Source: Auricularia sp. M13 (Eukaryota; Basidiomycota; Agaricomycetes; Auriculariales; Auriculariaceae). Taken from it: a stretch of DNA of 64,000 nucleotides. The notes beneath the pieces are model-generated. The model was not told where the DNA came from. It worked only from the letters and a program-made list of their open reading frames with translations, and did no database searches. Positions 1 to 10,535 of the stretch are shown one piece after another. The stretch lies in the NCBI GenBank assembly GCA_037042915.1, contig CM073194.1, positions 4,836,001 to 4,900,000 of the forward strand. The letters are read 5' to 3'. A program made the translations under genes and the position numbers. Every line of letters begins with the position of its first letter. Position 1 is the stretch's first letter.

Positions 1-44
1 CATTTACTTACAACAATTATTTTCGTACAGCATGTTATGAAAGC

Positions 45-1745
45 CTACGCAATCCAGAACCAGATCCTTTCCAGCCAGTTCCGAGGCGTGATAACAGGCC
101 AAGTGGGTTCCAGACGGTCGATTTCAGCCTTACCGGACCAGATATCCATATCCTCGAGCTTGACAAACCTGGTCTTCTTGACGAACTTGTAGCCAAGGAA
201 CAGCGACAAGAAAATCGGTATGTCGATGTACGGCGGGATGAACGACTTGGCGCTGAACCGTCCCGGGAAGAACGCGTCGAAGCCGTTGAAGAAAGCGATG
301 AAGAGGCAGAAGAAAATTGAGAAGTACGCGAGGTAGGGCTGGCCGCGCGCGCGGTACGGCATCGACTCGCGCGGGACGCCGTGGAACTGGAGCGCCTTGT
401 AGAAGCGCACATAGGTGAAGCACACGCTCGCCCAGACGATGAGCGTGCTGACCGCGCTCAGGTTGCTGATCCAGAAGAAGACCTCCGCCGCGCGGTTGTT
501 GACGTTAAGGTACACGAGCAGGCTGAGCAGCGTCGTCGCGCCCACGCACGCGTACGGCACGCCGAACCGCTCGAACCGCAGGAACGCGGGCGCCTTGCCG
601 TCCAGCGCCGCGCTGTACAGCACGCGCGTCGACGCGTAGAAGAACGAGTTGCCTGCAGACCACGCAGAGGTCAGCACGACGGCGTTGATGATCGACGGCA
701 GCGCGCTGATGCCCGCGTTGGAGATCGCAATGACGAACGGGCTCTGCGCGGCGCCCGGCGCAGAGCTGCTGATCGCGTTCAGCAGTTTCGGGTCCTCTGA
801 GGACACGCAGAGGCCGACCAGGAAGAGCGCCAGCACGTAGAAGATGGCGATGCGCCAGAACACGCGGCGGATGGCCTTGGGAATGTTGCGCCGCGGGTTC
901 TCGGTCTCGCCGGATGCGACGACGACCATCTCGCTGCCGCCTTACGAGAACGTTGCCTGGATAAACACCTTCCAGAACGCGAGGAAGCGGCCGAGCGCGC
1001 CGGGGCGCAGGTACTCGTTCATTGGCCCAGGGTTGTTCCAGTACCGAAAGCCGATAACGTCGCCCGAGGGCGAGCCGCCGACGGTGATGATAAACATGAG
1101 CAGGATGAGGACGACGATCGTGGTGAGCTTTATGGCGCCGAACGCGAACTCGGCCTCGCCGTAGACGCGCACGGGGAAGCAGTTGACGATGACCATGGGG
1201 ACGAAGAAGATCGTGATGAGCGCGGCCTGCGGGATGCTGTGGTCCCAGAAGTCAAGCACGACGACGGATATGGTGACCTCGATTGGTACGCCGATCGCGA
1301 ACTGGTACCAGTAGTTCCAACCGAGCGTGAAGCCCAGCGCCGGGTCGACGTAGCGCGCCGCGAAGATGGGCACCGCGCCCGGGATGGGCAGCCACGCCGC
1401 CATCTCGCCCAGACTGTTGATCACGCAGTACAGGTTGAAGCCCGTTATCGCGTACGACAGGAACGTGGAGAGCGGCCCCGCGAGCGACAACACCTGCCCG
1501 CTGCCGACAAACAGGCCCGTGCCGATAGCGCCAGACAGCGCGAGGAATTGGACGTGCCGCGATTTGAGCCTGCGGTCGAGCGTGCCGACATGCTGCGCGT
1601 GGGGCTCCTCTTGCGCTTCCTCGACCTCGACCTGCTCGGCCTTCTCGTTATCGCTGGGCTCCGAGTGCACGCTAGGAGTTGCGTGCGGCTGGTGTGCAGC
1701 TTGCTGCGCCTCGATGTCATCGCGTACCGACATCCTTTCCGTCAA
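45..1745 (-). pseudogene. Amino-acid permease (AAT/Gap1-type), single nonsense codon
   Basis: This would be a plasma-membrane amino-acid:proton symporter of the fungal AAT family. The reading frame has no introns and runs from ATG at 1745 to a stop at 45, about 566 codons, the usual length for the family. A hydrophilic N-terminus of about 60 residues precedes the first helix, which carries the family signature around GAIGTGLFVGSG; further helices follow to a C-terminal IWFWIA. At 942-944 a TAA interrupts the frame exactly where homologues have Tyr or Phe in the FSYGGSE-like motif; the frame continues unchanged on both sides. One base change (TAC/TAT to TAA) explains it. A splice explanation fails because GTAAGG starts at the stop and the next AG is only about 10 bases on. 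Either a recent pseudogene, a sequencing error, or two half-proteins; I favour a recent pseudogene. Confidence 0.88.
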
Positions 1746-2310
1746 CGCCGTGTCTCGGACAAGGCTGCCTATTGAGGAGGATGGGAGAGCTGGGCAAGGG
1801 AGCGCGCATCAGTACGATGATGCCCCAGGTTTACTTCTGAAGTTCTTACGTTGACAGTGCACGCGCTCAGGTATTCTGCCAAGGCAGTACGACAGGATCG
1901 ACCGCCGTCATAGCAGTGGAGGTAACCGTGGACACGGCGAACGACGACGACGATGTTTCGCGACTGTAAGAGGGTTCTAAGGCAAGAGTGGTGCGGAGTT
2001 TTCGCGACCGCGTTGCTCTCTGCCACTTCATATCTGACAATGGTTTCATCTAGGGATCTGCACTATTCCCACACCGTGGGAACGGCTCGTACTCTGGCCC
2101 TCCAACAGAACTCACGAAGCTGGACTTTTCTTGCGACTTGCAGCCTGCAGAAACAGCAAAGCTTGCATGGCGCTGCGTGCTCTATTCCTCTGGGCTGAGA
2201 GCTGCTGGAACATTCTCGTCGACGGACTCGAGCCTGGTTCATCCTTCTCCCGGCGGTCTACAAATGGGTCACGCGGCAGCAATCGATCCCACCCCACACA
2301 CACAGTGACG
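1746..2310. other. Divergent intergenic region
   Basis: This gap separates the 5' ends of the permease pseudogene (leftward) and the NmrA-like gene (rightward), so it should hold both promoters. I see no convincing TATA box, repeat or additional gene in it. Confidence 0.5.
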
Positions 2311-3333
2311 ATGATCGTCCTCACAGGCACAACGGGCGGACTCGGCTCGTCCGTGCTCAAGCACATCCAGAAACTCGTCGACCCCTCGCAGCTCATCATC
2401 TCGCTCTACAACCCCTCGAAAGCGCCTCTGGTCCCGCCCGGCGCGCAGGTCCGGCGGGGCGATTATGCCGACCCGGCGTCGCTCGACGCAGCGTTCGCCG
2501 GCGCAGACACCCTGCTGCTCGTGTCGTACCCCAGCATTGCGCACACCCTGCGCGTGGAACGCCACAAGGCGGCGATCGATGCTGCTGTCCGCGTCGGGAT
2601 CAAGCGTATTTGGTACACGAGCCTGGCGTTTGCGGACGGGAGCGTCAGCGAGGTCATGCAGGCGCATTTGGACACGGAGGCGTATATTAAGCAGAGCGGA
2701 TTGGTGTATACCATCGTTCGCGAGGGCATTTATGCAGAGTCATTCCCGCTCTACCTCGGTGCGCGCAGTCGACGCTGAACTCGTTGCAGTTCAGCGCTGA
2801 TTCGGCTCATAGGTTTCTTCGACCCGAACAAAGGCACAGACGACGTATACGTCCCCGGAGACGGCAAGATAGCCTGGGCGTCGCGCGACGACCTCGGGGA
2901 GGCCACCGCCAGGCTCATTGTTGCGGTAAGTACGGCCGAGCATGCGCCTGAGTGGCTACTGTAAGTCACGACATTGACGTCACGCGCACAGGACACACAC
3001 AAGAACGAGACCATCCTCCTCTCCGGCCCGGCACGCAACAATCTCACGCTCGCCGAGCTCGCGGCGGTCATTTCCCGGCTGCTCAAGCGCAACATACGCG
3101 TCAACATCGTCTCAGTTGACGAGTACGTCGCTCGCAACCGCGATGCTCCTCCGCCGCGCAACGACGAAGACTTCTTGCGCAAGTGGGCCAAGACGTTCGA
3201 CGCGATGGCCCGCGGAGAGACTGGTGTCGTCACGAAGCTCTTGGAGAGTATCCTTGGGAGACCGGCCATCCCTGTGGAAGAAGTACTGGCGCAACAAATG
3301 GGCCAGGGAGCTCTAGAGCAATATGCGAAGTGA
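2311..3333 (+). CDS. NmrA-like NAD(P)-binding Rossmann protein
   Basis: Predicted exons 2311-2758, 2813-2925 and 2992-3333 give a 300-residue protein. The N-terminus MIVLTGTTGGLGS carries the TGxTGxxG dinucleotide-binding motif of atypical short-chain dehydrogenases. Later segments match the NmrA/quinone-oxidoreductase-2 layout: a distance-limiting DTLLLVSYPS strand, the WYTSLAFADGS segment, and the YTIVREGIYAES segment that follows the core fold. Family members either reduce small carbonyl or quinone substrates or act as redox-sensing regulators, and the substrate cannot be told here. Both introns are short (54 and 66 bp) with good donors (GTGCGC, GTAAGT) and AG acceptors, and phases sum correctly. 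It is cytosolic, with no signal peptide or membrane helix. The ATG at 2311 was chosen because it directly precedes the Rossmann strand. Confidence 0.9.
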
Positions 3334-3675
3334 GAAATGATTCAATGTTGTAGTACTATGCTAATGAAATTTCAATTATTCTTCAATGTGACCGGCGTTA
3401 CCGACTGCATTTGCATATGCATGTGTATTCGAGCGCGGCGGAGGCGAGACTCCCGCCCAGGAAATGTTTTCTGAGAGATGGCATAACAGTTTCTCAGTTT
3501 AGCACTCATCCTGGGATGTCAATGCGAGGCCAGTACGAGCCTTGTTTGAAGTTTTCTCATCATTGAGAGGTGTACGGCTGTTCCGATCGTGGCCGGCATA
3601 GTCAATTTCCTCGGTGAGCCTTTGAAATGTATGGCGGGCCATTCTCTCGACGCTAATTGACAGAAACAAATGACT
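3334..3675. other. Intergenic, nothing recognised
   Basis: This is the 3' flank of the NmrA-like gene, AT-richer than the coding sequence. No gene or repeat was recognised before the inverted repeat that starts at 3676. Confidence 0.5.
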
Positions 3676-5452
3676 ATGTCTCAAAAAGTGCGAGAGGCCG
3701 ATCGGGCCAGACAAAGCCAGATAACCAGATCTGGCCAGATCGTGCACCAGCATGGGTCATATCTGGCAAAATCTGGCTCGTTCGGGCAAGATCATGTATA
3801 CAGTGAGAATGCAGCGCATAGTAGGATGTTGTACTTACACAACCTAGTGAGCATACACACCACTTCAAAAGTTGAAGTAAGTAACTTCGTTCCATTTGCC
3901 GAGAAACACCTCACTGCCCATGTGATCGACAACAGAGCGAGTATTGTATGCACAGAGCGGGCAGACTGTAACATATGTCAATGCCAGGCCGAGGAAGAGG
4001 GCATCAAACTCGCCGATGAGTTGAACTCACGTTCGGTATCGTTTGTCAGAGCGAAGCAGCGCCGCAGCAGAGCCCACATCACCCCGCTCATTGACAAGGT
4101 AAATCGGGATGCTGAGCTCGCCATCAGCTGAGCTAAATGAGCGCGAGGAGGCCTGAGGTGCAGAAATAGTATGCAGTAGCAGGCACATCTGGCCATTGCG
4201 CGCGCCGCATTGTCCTCATCGTGTTTGTCTCCGCCGCGCTGCACTGCAGCGCGTGAATTGTCGCCGCAGCTGCCAGGCCAACCTGTGGCCAATGCACTGT
4301 ACAACATTTGCAGCGTGTGCCAAACGCGAGGTTCGTTCCAGTCGGAGCAGGTCAGAGCCCTCAACTCGGAATACAGTAGGTGGCGCGTTGTGGAGCAGAA
4401 TATGGTTCCGGAAGCTCCATTCCAGACAGTCTCCACATTGGCTCAGTTGTCTAAGAGCCCGTTCGGCAACCGGCTCCGCTCAGCTCGGCCCCATACAAAC
4501 TCCGAGCGGACCCAAGCCGAGGACAGCCCGACGCAAAGCGGAGCAGAGGGGCGTTCGGCAACCGAGCTCCGCCTCCGTCTGATCTGCCTGCAACAACTCT
4601 CGGTGACATTTTTGCCTCCGGTATGATCCCGAGTCAAATGTTACTGGGAGGGCTCCCAGCCAAACCACGTGCTCAAGTTCAGAATGTTGTAGTGAAAATG
4701 TGTAGATATATCAATTTTGAGCATTTTTATATGCCAAAGAAAGACTTTTAGTAGTCAGGTAGGAATGTAGAATATAGACTGTGCCAAGGTGATCTTTCCT
4801 ATCTGGCTCACAGCTCAAGACAGTCATTGGCAGTTTTGAAGGCTCAATTTTTCCCTTAGTCTTTCTAAGTAACTGTATGACCCAGATATAATCCAGAAAC
4901 CTGAGTAAATACGGGGTTGTAGGTAAATACTGTTGACCGAGGGGAGGCCGAGCAGCGGACTGTTCGGTAACCGCGCGCTCCGCTCCTCCGCCCTGCCTTG
5001 GGATTTGCATCCGGGGCCGGTGCGGAGCTGAGCTGAGCGGAGCCGGTTGCCGAACGGGCTCTAAAGCGCGCGACTCCACTCAGGCTGGTGGAGAGCCGGA
5101 GGTTCGAATACGCTCAAGTCCAAAATTAATGTACACAGCCGACTAGTAGAATAGTTTAACATTGAAATGTAGAAGGTAATCGTAAGAGCTTGTAATACCC
5201 TGGTAAGTAGTAGTAAGAGCTCCGAAAGAGTCGGGCAAGTGAGTGCTAGTATTTTCTTATATACAGGCCCCCAACCAAATCGACGTTGACCGAACCAGAT
5301 CTGTGCAGATTTGGGTGTCTGGCCCGATCATGCCAAAGGTGAATGGGTCGGGGCTTTGCTTCCCAGATCTGGACTATGAGCGGCCAGACGACCAGATCGG
5401 GGTCGATTGACCTCGAGACAGCCCGATAGGGCCTACACACTTTTTGAGACAT
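3676..5452. repeat. Possible 1.78-kb element bounded by imperfect inverted repeats
   Basis: The sequence ATGTCTCAAAAAGTG at 3676-3690 recurs inverted at 5438-5452, and the next 20 bases on each side remain similar (both include a GGCC...ATCGGGC block). Both ends then run into segments rich in AGATCTGG/CCAGAT motifs. The interval contains the better-defined Harbinger-like MITE at 4455-5061, so this would be an older, disrupted host element. No transposase is visible and I could not define a target-site duplication, so the boundaries are tentative. Confidence 0.4.
4455..5061. mobile_element. Harbinger-like MITE, 607 bp, TAA target duplication
   Basis: A perfect terminal inverted repeat of 32 bases begins GAGCCCGTTCGGCAACCGGC at 4455 and is mirrored up to 5061. 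The element is flanked by TAA at 4452-4454 and 5062-5064. A 3-bp TWA duplication and a TIR beginning G..C.GTT are hallmarks of the PIF/Harbinger superfamily. No transposase is encoded, so it is non-autonomous. Two further TIR-like blocks lie inside in direct orientation (around 4551 and 4957), suggesting nesting or internal duplication. Confidence 0.75.
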
Positions 5453-5513
5453 TATGAGAGGAATCCTAGTCGACGGCCCATCTCCATCGGGATGAGAGGA
5501 CTCGGGTGCATTG

Positions 5514-5837
5514 GATGACTTCCCGTCGCAGTTTAGGAAAAGTTTAGGATGAGTTTAGGAGACTCGTCAATCGCGCTCGCTCGGTTATCAATCTGCGACG
5601 CCTACATCAAATCCGCATTCCTCCTCCTGTCTGCAAGAGAATCTCTTACGCCGTTACAGACTGACTGAGCTCTTCATTTGCTCCTGAACCATGCCCATAA
5701 CCCTAGGGACTTTTGAGCCCATTTGAGCAGGAATAGAGGTTTAGAAAACCCATCAGTAAGTGATGCGGAGCATCATCCTCTCCATCACGTTTCCTAAACT
5801 CGTCCTAAACTCTCCCTAAACGCGACGGGAAGTCATC
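5514..5837. mobile_element. MITE of 324 bp with CATTG target duplication
   Basis: The ends GATGACTTCCCGTCGC (5514) and its complement (to 5837) form a TIR that continues, slightly degenerate, for about 45 bases through a run of GTTTAGGA-type units. CATTG flanks both sides (5509-5513 and 5838-5842), consistent with a 5-bp target duplication. There is no coding capacity. The right end lies 113 bp upstream of the glutaminase start codon, so the element sits in or beside that gene's promoter. Confidence 0.72.
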
Positions 5838-5950
5838 CATTGGCATCATTTCAAATTGTGCGGCACGACCGCCGCATCAGCGCCGGTAGCGCGCGACACC
5901 ATGCGCAGTCAACGCTCTTTCCTCTTCTCTTTCGTTACGAGCAGGCCAAG

Positions 5951-8900
5951 ATGCTCGCCGCGGCCTTTCTCTTGCCATTCCTTTCCGCGGCCTCGCTCGT
6001 TCTCGCCGCACCCAGTTGGACTTCCTCGCCCCTTGAACCCGCCGCGATCCCTCTCGCCGTCCGCACGCCGTACCTTTCTGCGTGGCTGGCCGGCGAGCAC
6101 GAGCTGAGCAGCACATGGCCCACGTTTTGGACTGGATCGGTCCGTCCTTTTCTCGCGCGTGCCTTGTAACTCGATTTCTAATGGTTTGTCGTTATAGATC
6201 GTTGGGTATGTGCAAACTCGCGCAGTGCCCAACTTGACGCGTGCTGACTCGGGTGAACCGCAAGCTGGGCAGGCTTTGCACGCGTCGATGGCGTTGCATA
6301 CCGCACAATGGGCAACGCGCCCACCGACGGCGCGGAAATCGCCCACCAGCAGAGCGTCAAAGTCAGTCGAGCCCTCCTGCGCGCCACCGTGTGCCAGGCT
6401 GTAACATCCGCGACCAGATCAACGCCAGCACGACGGAGTTTGTCCTCCAGGCTGGGGGTGTGGAGCTCATCTACACGTTCCTTTCCCCTGTCGAGGTCTG
6501 TGCCCGCCAGCAGCTGTTTGACACCGTCTGACAGTAGACGCCGCCCGTAGCCAAGCGACCTCGCGCGGCAGAGCCTGCCGTTCTCGTACATGACCATCGG
6601 CGCCCGCTCGACGGACGGCGCGGAACACCAGGTCGAGGTGTACGCCGACATCAGCGCCGAATGGGTCTCCGGCGACGTTAACAAAAACGTGAACTGGAGT
6701 CTTGAGCGCAGCAATGACGGGCGCTTTGTCGTGCACAAGGTCCAGCTTGAGAAGGAGGAAGTCTACACCGAGATTAATGACCGGATTGAACGTGAGTACA
6801 GTCTGCACTGTGCGCGCTCGCTTTTCTGACTTGACGGCAGACGGTTCTGCATACTTTGCCACGACGAGCGTAAGCCCTCCTCCCGCTCTTCCCGAGCCAC
6901 ACTCTTACTCAACTTTCCCTTACGGCCAGTCCGCGAGCCTGACGTGGGCACAAGGCGCGGACGCCGCCACGCGCGACATGTTCGTCAAGTCTGGCAGGCT
7001 GAGCGGCAAATCCGACGAGGGCGCGCGGCCGATCAACAAGGACTGGCCCGTCTTCGCGTTCGCCTCCACGCTCGGCACCGTCTCGCCCTCCGCCGTCGGC
7101 GTCCCCGTCACCTTCGCTATCGGCCACGTCCGCGACCCCGTCGTGCAGTACGTCGTGCGCGGCGGCACGCAGGAACGCGCGCCGTACTGGATGACGAAGT
7201 GGAGCACGCCCATCGACGCTGTATGCTTGTGTCTTTCTTTCTATCGTCGCGGCCGATGCTGACACGTGCGTCGTAGATTGCTTTCTTCCTGCAGGATTAC
7301 GACAGGGCGCTTGTGACTGCTGCTGCTGTCGATGCGGCGCTTGTACAGCACGGCGCGGCTGCGGGCGATAACCACGTCTCGCTGCTCCGCCTCTCCCTGC
7401 GCCAGGCGCTCGCGGCGATCGAGCTCACCGTCGGGCGCAAGGCGGATGGCTCACTCGACGCTGACGATGTCTTGGTGTTCATGAAAGGTGCGCCGCGAAG
7501 CGAGCAACTTTCAACTGCATCTTTTCCCTGACGCACATTCTTTCTTTGCTGTACTCAAGAAATCTCCTCTAACGGCGTAAGCACGCCCATCCGTCCTGTT
7601 CGTCGAATTCACTGACGTACCATGCTTTCGCTGCAGAACATGAACACAGTGGACGTCATCTTCCCCTTCTGGCCGCTCGCGCTGTACGCCAACCCCGAGC
7701 TGGGCAAGCACCTCATCGAGCCGCACTTCCGCTACCAATCCACCGGGCTGTATCCGTGCGTCCTCAACAGTCTATTGCGCGTGTATGTCCTCCGCATCCT
7801 GACGGTCGTATTCAACAGCAACCATTACGCCGTTCACGATCTCGGCGCGCACTATCCCAATGGCATGTCGACGCATATCTAGTCAATTCTTATTGAATGC
7901 TGAATGCATGGATGTAGCGACGGGCCACAACGACGGCGGGGACGAGGCAATGCCGCTCGAGGAGTGCGGAAACATGATCATCATGGCGCTCTCGTACGCG
8001 CAGCGCTCGGGGGACAACAGCCAGCTCAAGCAATACGTGCGTATCCGTCCTTCTCCTTCTTTCCCCCTCCCCGTCCTCCTCAGCTCAAGGACGCCTGGAC
8101 AGTTCAACCTGCTGGACGGCTGGACGAGCTACCTGCTGCAGAACGCGCTCGTGCCCGCGAGCCAGATCAGCACGGACGATTTTGCGGGGCCGCTCGGCAA
8201 CCAGACGAACCTCGCTGTTAAGGGCATCATCGGGATTGCGTGGGTTTTGCATTCATGCGCGGTCGTCTAAGTCCTGACTGTTGGTACAGGGCCATGGGCG
8301 AGATCGCCACGCTGACTGGCAACACGGACAAGGCGGCGCGGTACACTGTGCGTATGCTCGCAGCAGTTATTCGACGCTGAATGGACGCACGATGCAGAGC
8401 CTCGCGAAGGACATGGTGACCCGCTGGCGCGCGCTCGCGACGTCGACGGATAGGAAGCATCTGAGGCTGAGCGTGCGTATCTCATCCTCGTGATCAAGAG
8501 TTCTGCGAAGTGCTCACTCCCGGCTGCGTGTGCGGGTGCAGTACACTAACGACGCGTCGTGGGGACTGGTATATAATCTGTATGCGGACAAGCTTCTCGG
8601 GCTGGACCTCATCCCGAAGGACATCTATGATATGCGTGCGTTCTTTTTCTGCATCTCCGTCGCGTGCAACTGAAAACGGCGACGCGAGCAGAGACGGCGT
8701 GGTACAAGCAGAATATGGGCGGCTATGGCATCCCGCTCGATACGCGGCACGCGTGGACGAAGAGCGGTACGTCCTACGCCACCGACTCTGATTTTACTCG
8801 ACGCTCATGCGCGGGAATACAGATTGGGAGATCTGGACGGCCGCGGTCTCGGATAACCAGCTGCGCAGCGCGCTCGTAGATGCTGTGGTCCGCTACGCAT

Positions 8901-9349
8901 CTAACGCCGGCGCTAATGCCGGTGCGCCGCTCGGCGACTTGTACGAGTCCGACAAGGGCACGACGACCATGTTCCGCGCTCGACCTGTCGTCGGAGGCCA
9001 CTTTGCGATCGTACGTCTCATCGCTCCCTCTGGCCGCAGTGCGATGCTGACATTATGTCTCACCTGCTTAGCTCGCTCTTCAGTACGCATTCTCATATTT
9101 CGTAGGCGCCTAATCTTCCTTGCTGATATTGTGCTCTGCGATTTCAGACACGACTCGCTCAGCGCCAGTCTGCAAGGAGGCTCTTCAGGTTCAGGCAACA
9201 GCAAAGGCGGTTCTGGCAGCTCGGACGGCGACGGCTCGGACGGCGGGTCCAGCGGAATCGACGACGACCTGAACGGCTCCCCTCGCTCCGCGGCATCTTT
9301 GCTCTCTATTGTTATCGGCTTTGCACTCGCTCTGCTTCCCTTCTTCTAA
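5951..9349 (+). CDS. gtaA: GtaA-type glutaminase, secreted, probably GPI-anchored (20 exons)
   Basis: GtaA enzymes hydrolyse L-glutamine to glutamate and ammonia outside the cell. Exons: 5951-6139, 6198-6205, 6265-6361, 6418-6495, 6551-6791, 6841-6869, 6930-7220, 7277-7487, 7560-7576, 7637-7755, 7819-7862, 7918-8036, 8103-8239, 8290-8347, 8398-8472, 8542-8635, 8692-8766, 8823-9010, 9072-9082, 9148-9349; 760 residues. A signal peptide opens the protein (LAAAFLLPFLSAASLVLA). Family blocks follow in order: PLAVRTPYLSAWLAG, TWPTFWTG, LARQSLPFSYM, DVIFPFWPLALYANPELG, GHNDGGDEAMPLEECGNM, GIPLDTRHAWTKSDWE and FRARPVVGGHFA. After the family's usual end comes a Gly/Ser/Asp-rich spacer of about 45 residues and a hydrophobic terminus (SLLSIVIGFALALLPFF), typical of a GPI signal. 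Oddities are an 8-nt exon and one GC-AG intron (7863-7917). Assigned by family resemblance. Confidence 0.9.
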
Positions 9350-9727
9350 TCCGTGCAGCTACAACATCCTTTATCTAATTCGTGCAGTGGGCTTTCCCCT
9401 AACTTATGCACTTCATCGGGTGTACGTACCGTCTTTTAGATTATTGGTTTAATTTACTGGCCGGAGGTTTCCAAACCGTATTTGTGCCTGGCGCTATGAT
9501 TCTGGGCTATGTGCTACGTCCTTGCACTACCGAGGCGTTCCCCTCAATGTCTTGCAAAAGATCTGAGCCGGTCGAATTGTGAGCTGTTTCACTTTCAGGA
9601 TCGCCAGGCATCGACATCGAGGAACGGAAGCAATGGTCCGTGACGTCATACTCTCTCTAGTATATAGCGCAAGGCGCTCCTCGACAGCGATCTTCACAAA
9701 CAACTGCCCAACCAGATACTTTCCAAC
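9350..9727 (+). promoter_or_regulatory. Intergenic region with CRE-type site and TATA box
   Basis: Just upstream of the small gene at 9728 lies the perfect palindrome TGACGTCA (9641-9648), the binding site of CREB/ATF (Atf1-type) bZIP factors. It is followed 12 bp later by TATATAG (9661-9667), about 60 bp before the start codon. The spacing suits a core promoter with an upstream activator. The remainder of the gap shows nothing recognisable. Confidence 0.55.
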
Positions 9728-10324
9728 ATGAACGCCAAAGGACACGTCAAAGGCGCCGTCGCCAGCCTCGCCTGGCACGAAACGTACCCGCACTCTAAGG
9801 AACACCCTGAGATTATGGAACGCATGCGCGAGCATACCGAGAAGTGCGTGACGATTCGGATTCTAGCTCTCAATTCCTCAGCTTTTCCACTGTAGGGCTG
9901 TGCATGAGCTTGACCAGGCAAAGGGGAAGGGATTCCGCGAGTCCCTGGAACATAAACGCGAGGCGAACCGCGAAGTTGCTGCGGCAAAGGTCGAGCATGA
10001 GGTGCGTCTAACCCCCTTGCTTCGGGTTTATCATTGCCTAATTCTGTCGAAGATCGCCATGGAGAAGTACCAGCAAGACGTCTCGCCTGAGATGAGAGAA
10101 TACGAGGAGCGCAATGAGCGGAAGATCGGTGAGTTATACAGCCACACCTCGACAGAATCCATCTCCCGAGCTTGTATGCTGATAATTTTTCTGTAGTAGA
10201 GCGTCAAGTACGAGACGAGGAAGCAGGTACTGTACGCAAGGACGAACCTGACACGCGGACAGGAAACTTTGGCGAATCCGGGGTATCAAGAATGGGCACT
10301 CTACGCTTTGCTGGCGCGCATTAA
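9728..10324 (+). CDS. Small charged helical protein, unknown function
   Basis: Predicted exons 9728-9843, 9896-10001, 10053-10128 and 10197-10324 give 141 residues. The protein is very rich in Glu, Lys, Arg and His and almost certainly mostly alpha-helical, with segments such as HPEIMERMREHTEKAVHELD and MREYEERNERKIVERQVRDE. It has no signal peptide or membrane helix. I do not recognise a family. The C-terminal RTGNFGESGVSRMGTLRFAG part is less charged. The three introns are 51-68 bp with consistent phases, which supports a real gene. The CRE-like palindrome and TATA box upstream suggest bZIP-dependent, possibly stress-responsive, expression; that is inference only. Confidence 0.7.
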
Positions 10325-10461
10325 TTGATTCGTCGTGGCTTCCGTACGATACTGTAAGCTGTATAATGAGACAGCCACACGTAGGCTCGCAGTAAGCGCT
10401 TGGGTGATATCTCTACTTAACTAACAATTATTATATATTGTATATATAAGCGCTTGCCAGC

Positions 10462-10535
10462 TTCCATCGTGGTCTAACGGTTATGATTCGCGTCTCTCAC
10501 ACGCGCGACCGGGGTTCGACTCCCCGCGATGGAAC
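10462..10535 (+). tRNA. tRNA-Glu (anticodon CTC)
   Basis: The acceptor stem pairs TTCCATC with GATGGAA. The D-arm carries the GTGGTCTAACGGTTA A-box. The anticodon stem CGCGT/ACGCG encloses the loop CTCTCAC with anticodon CTC. The T-arm CGGGG-TTCGACT-CCCCG carries the B-box. No intron is present. A T-rich stretch 15-35 bp downstream can terminate RNA polymerase III. Confidence 0.95.

Noticed and set aside
930-944. GTAAGG at the permease stop as an intron donor
   Set aside because: The nearest AG lies about 10 bases on and conserved coding sequence continues in frame immediately, so no spliceable intron exists.
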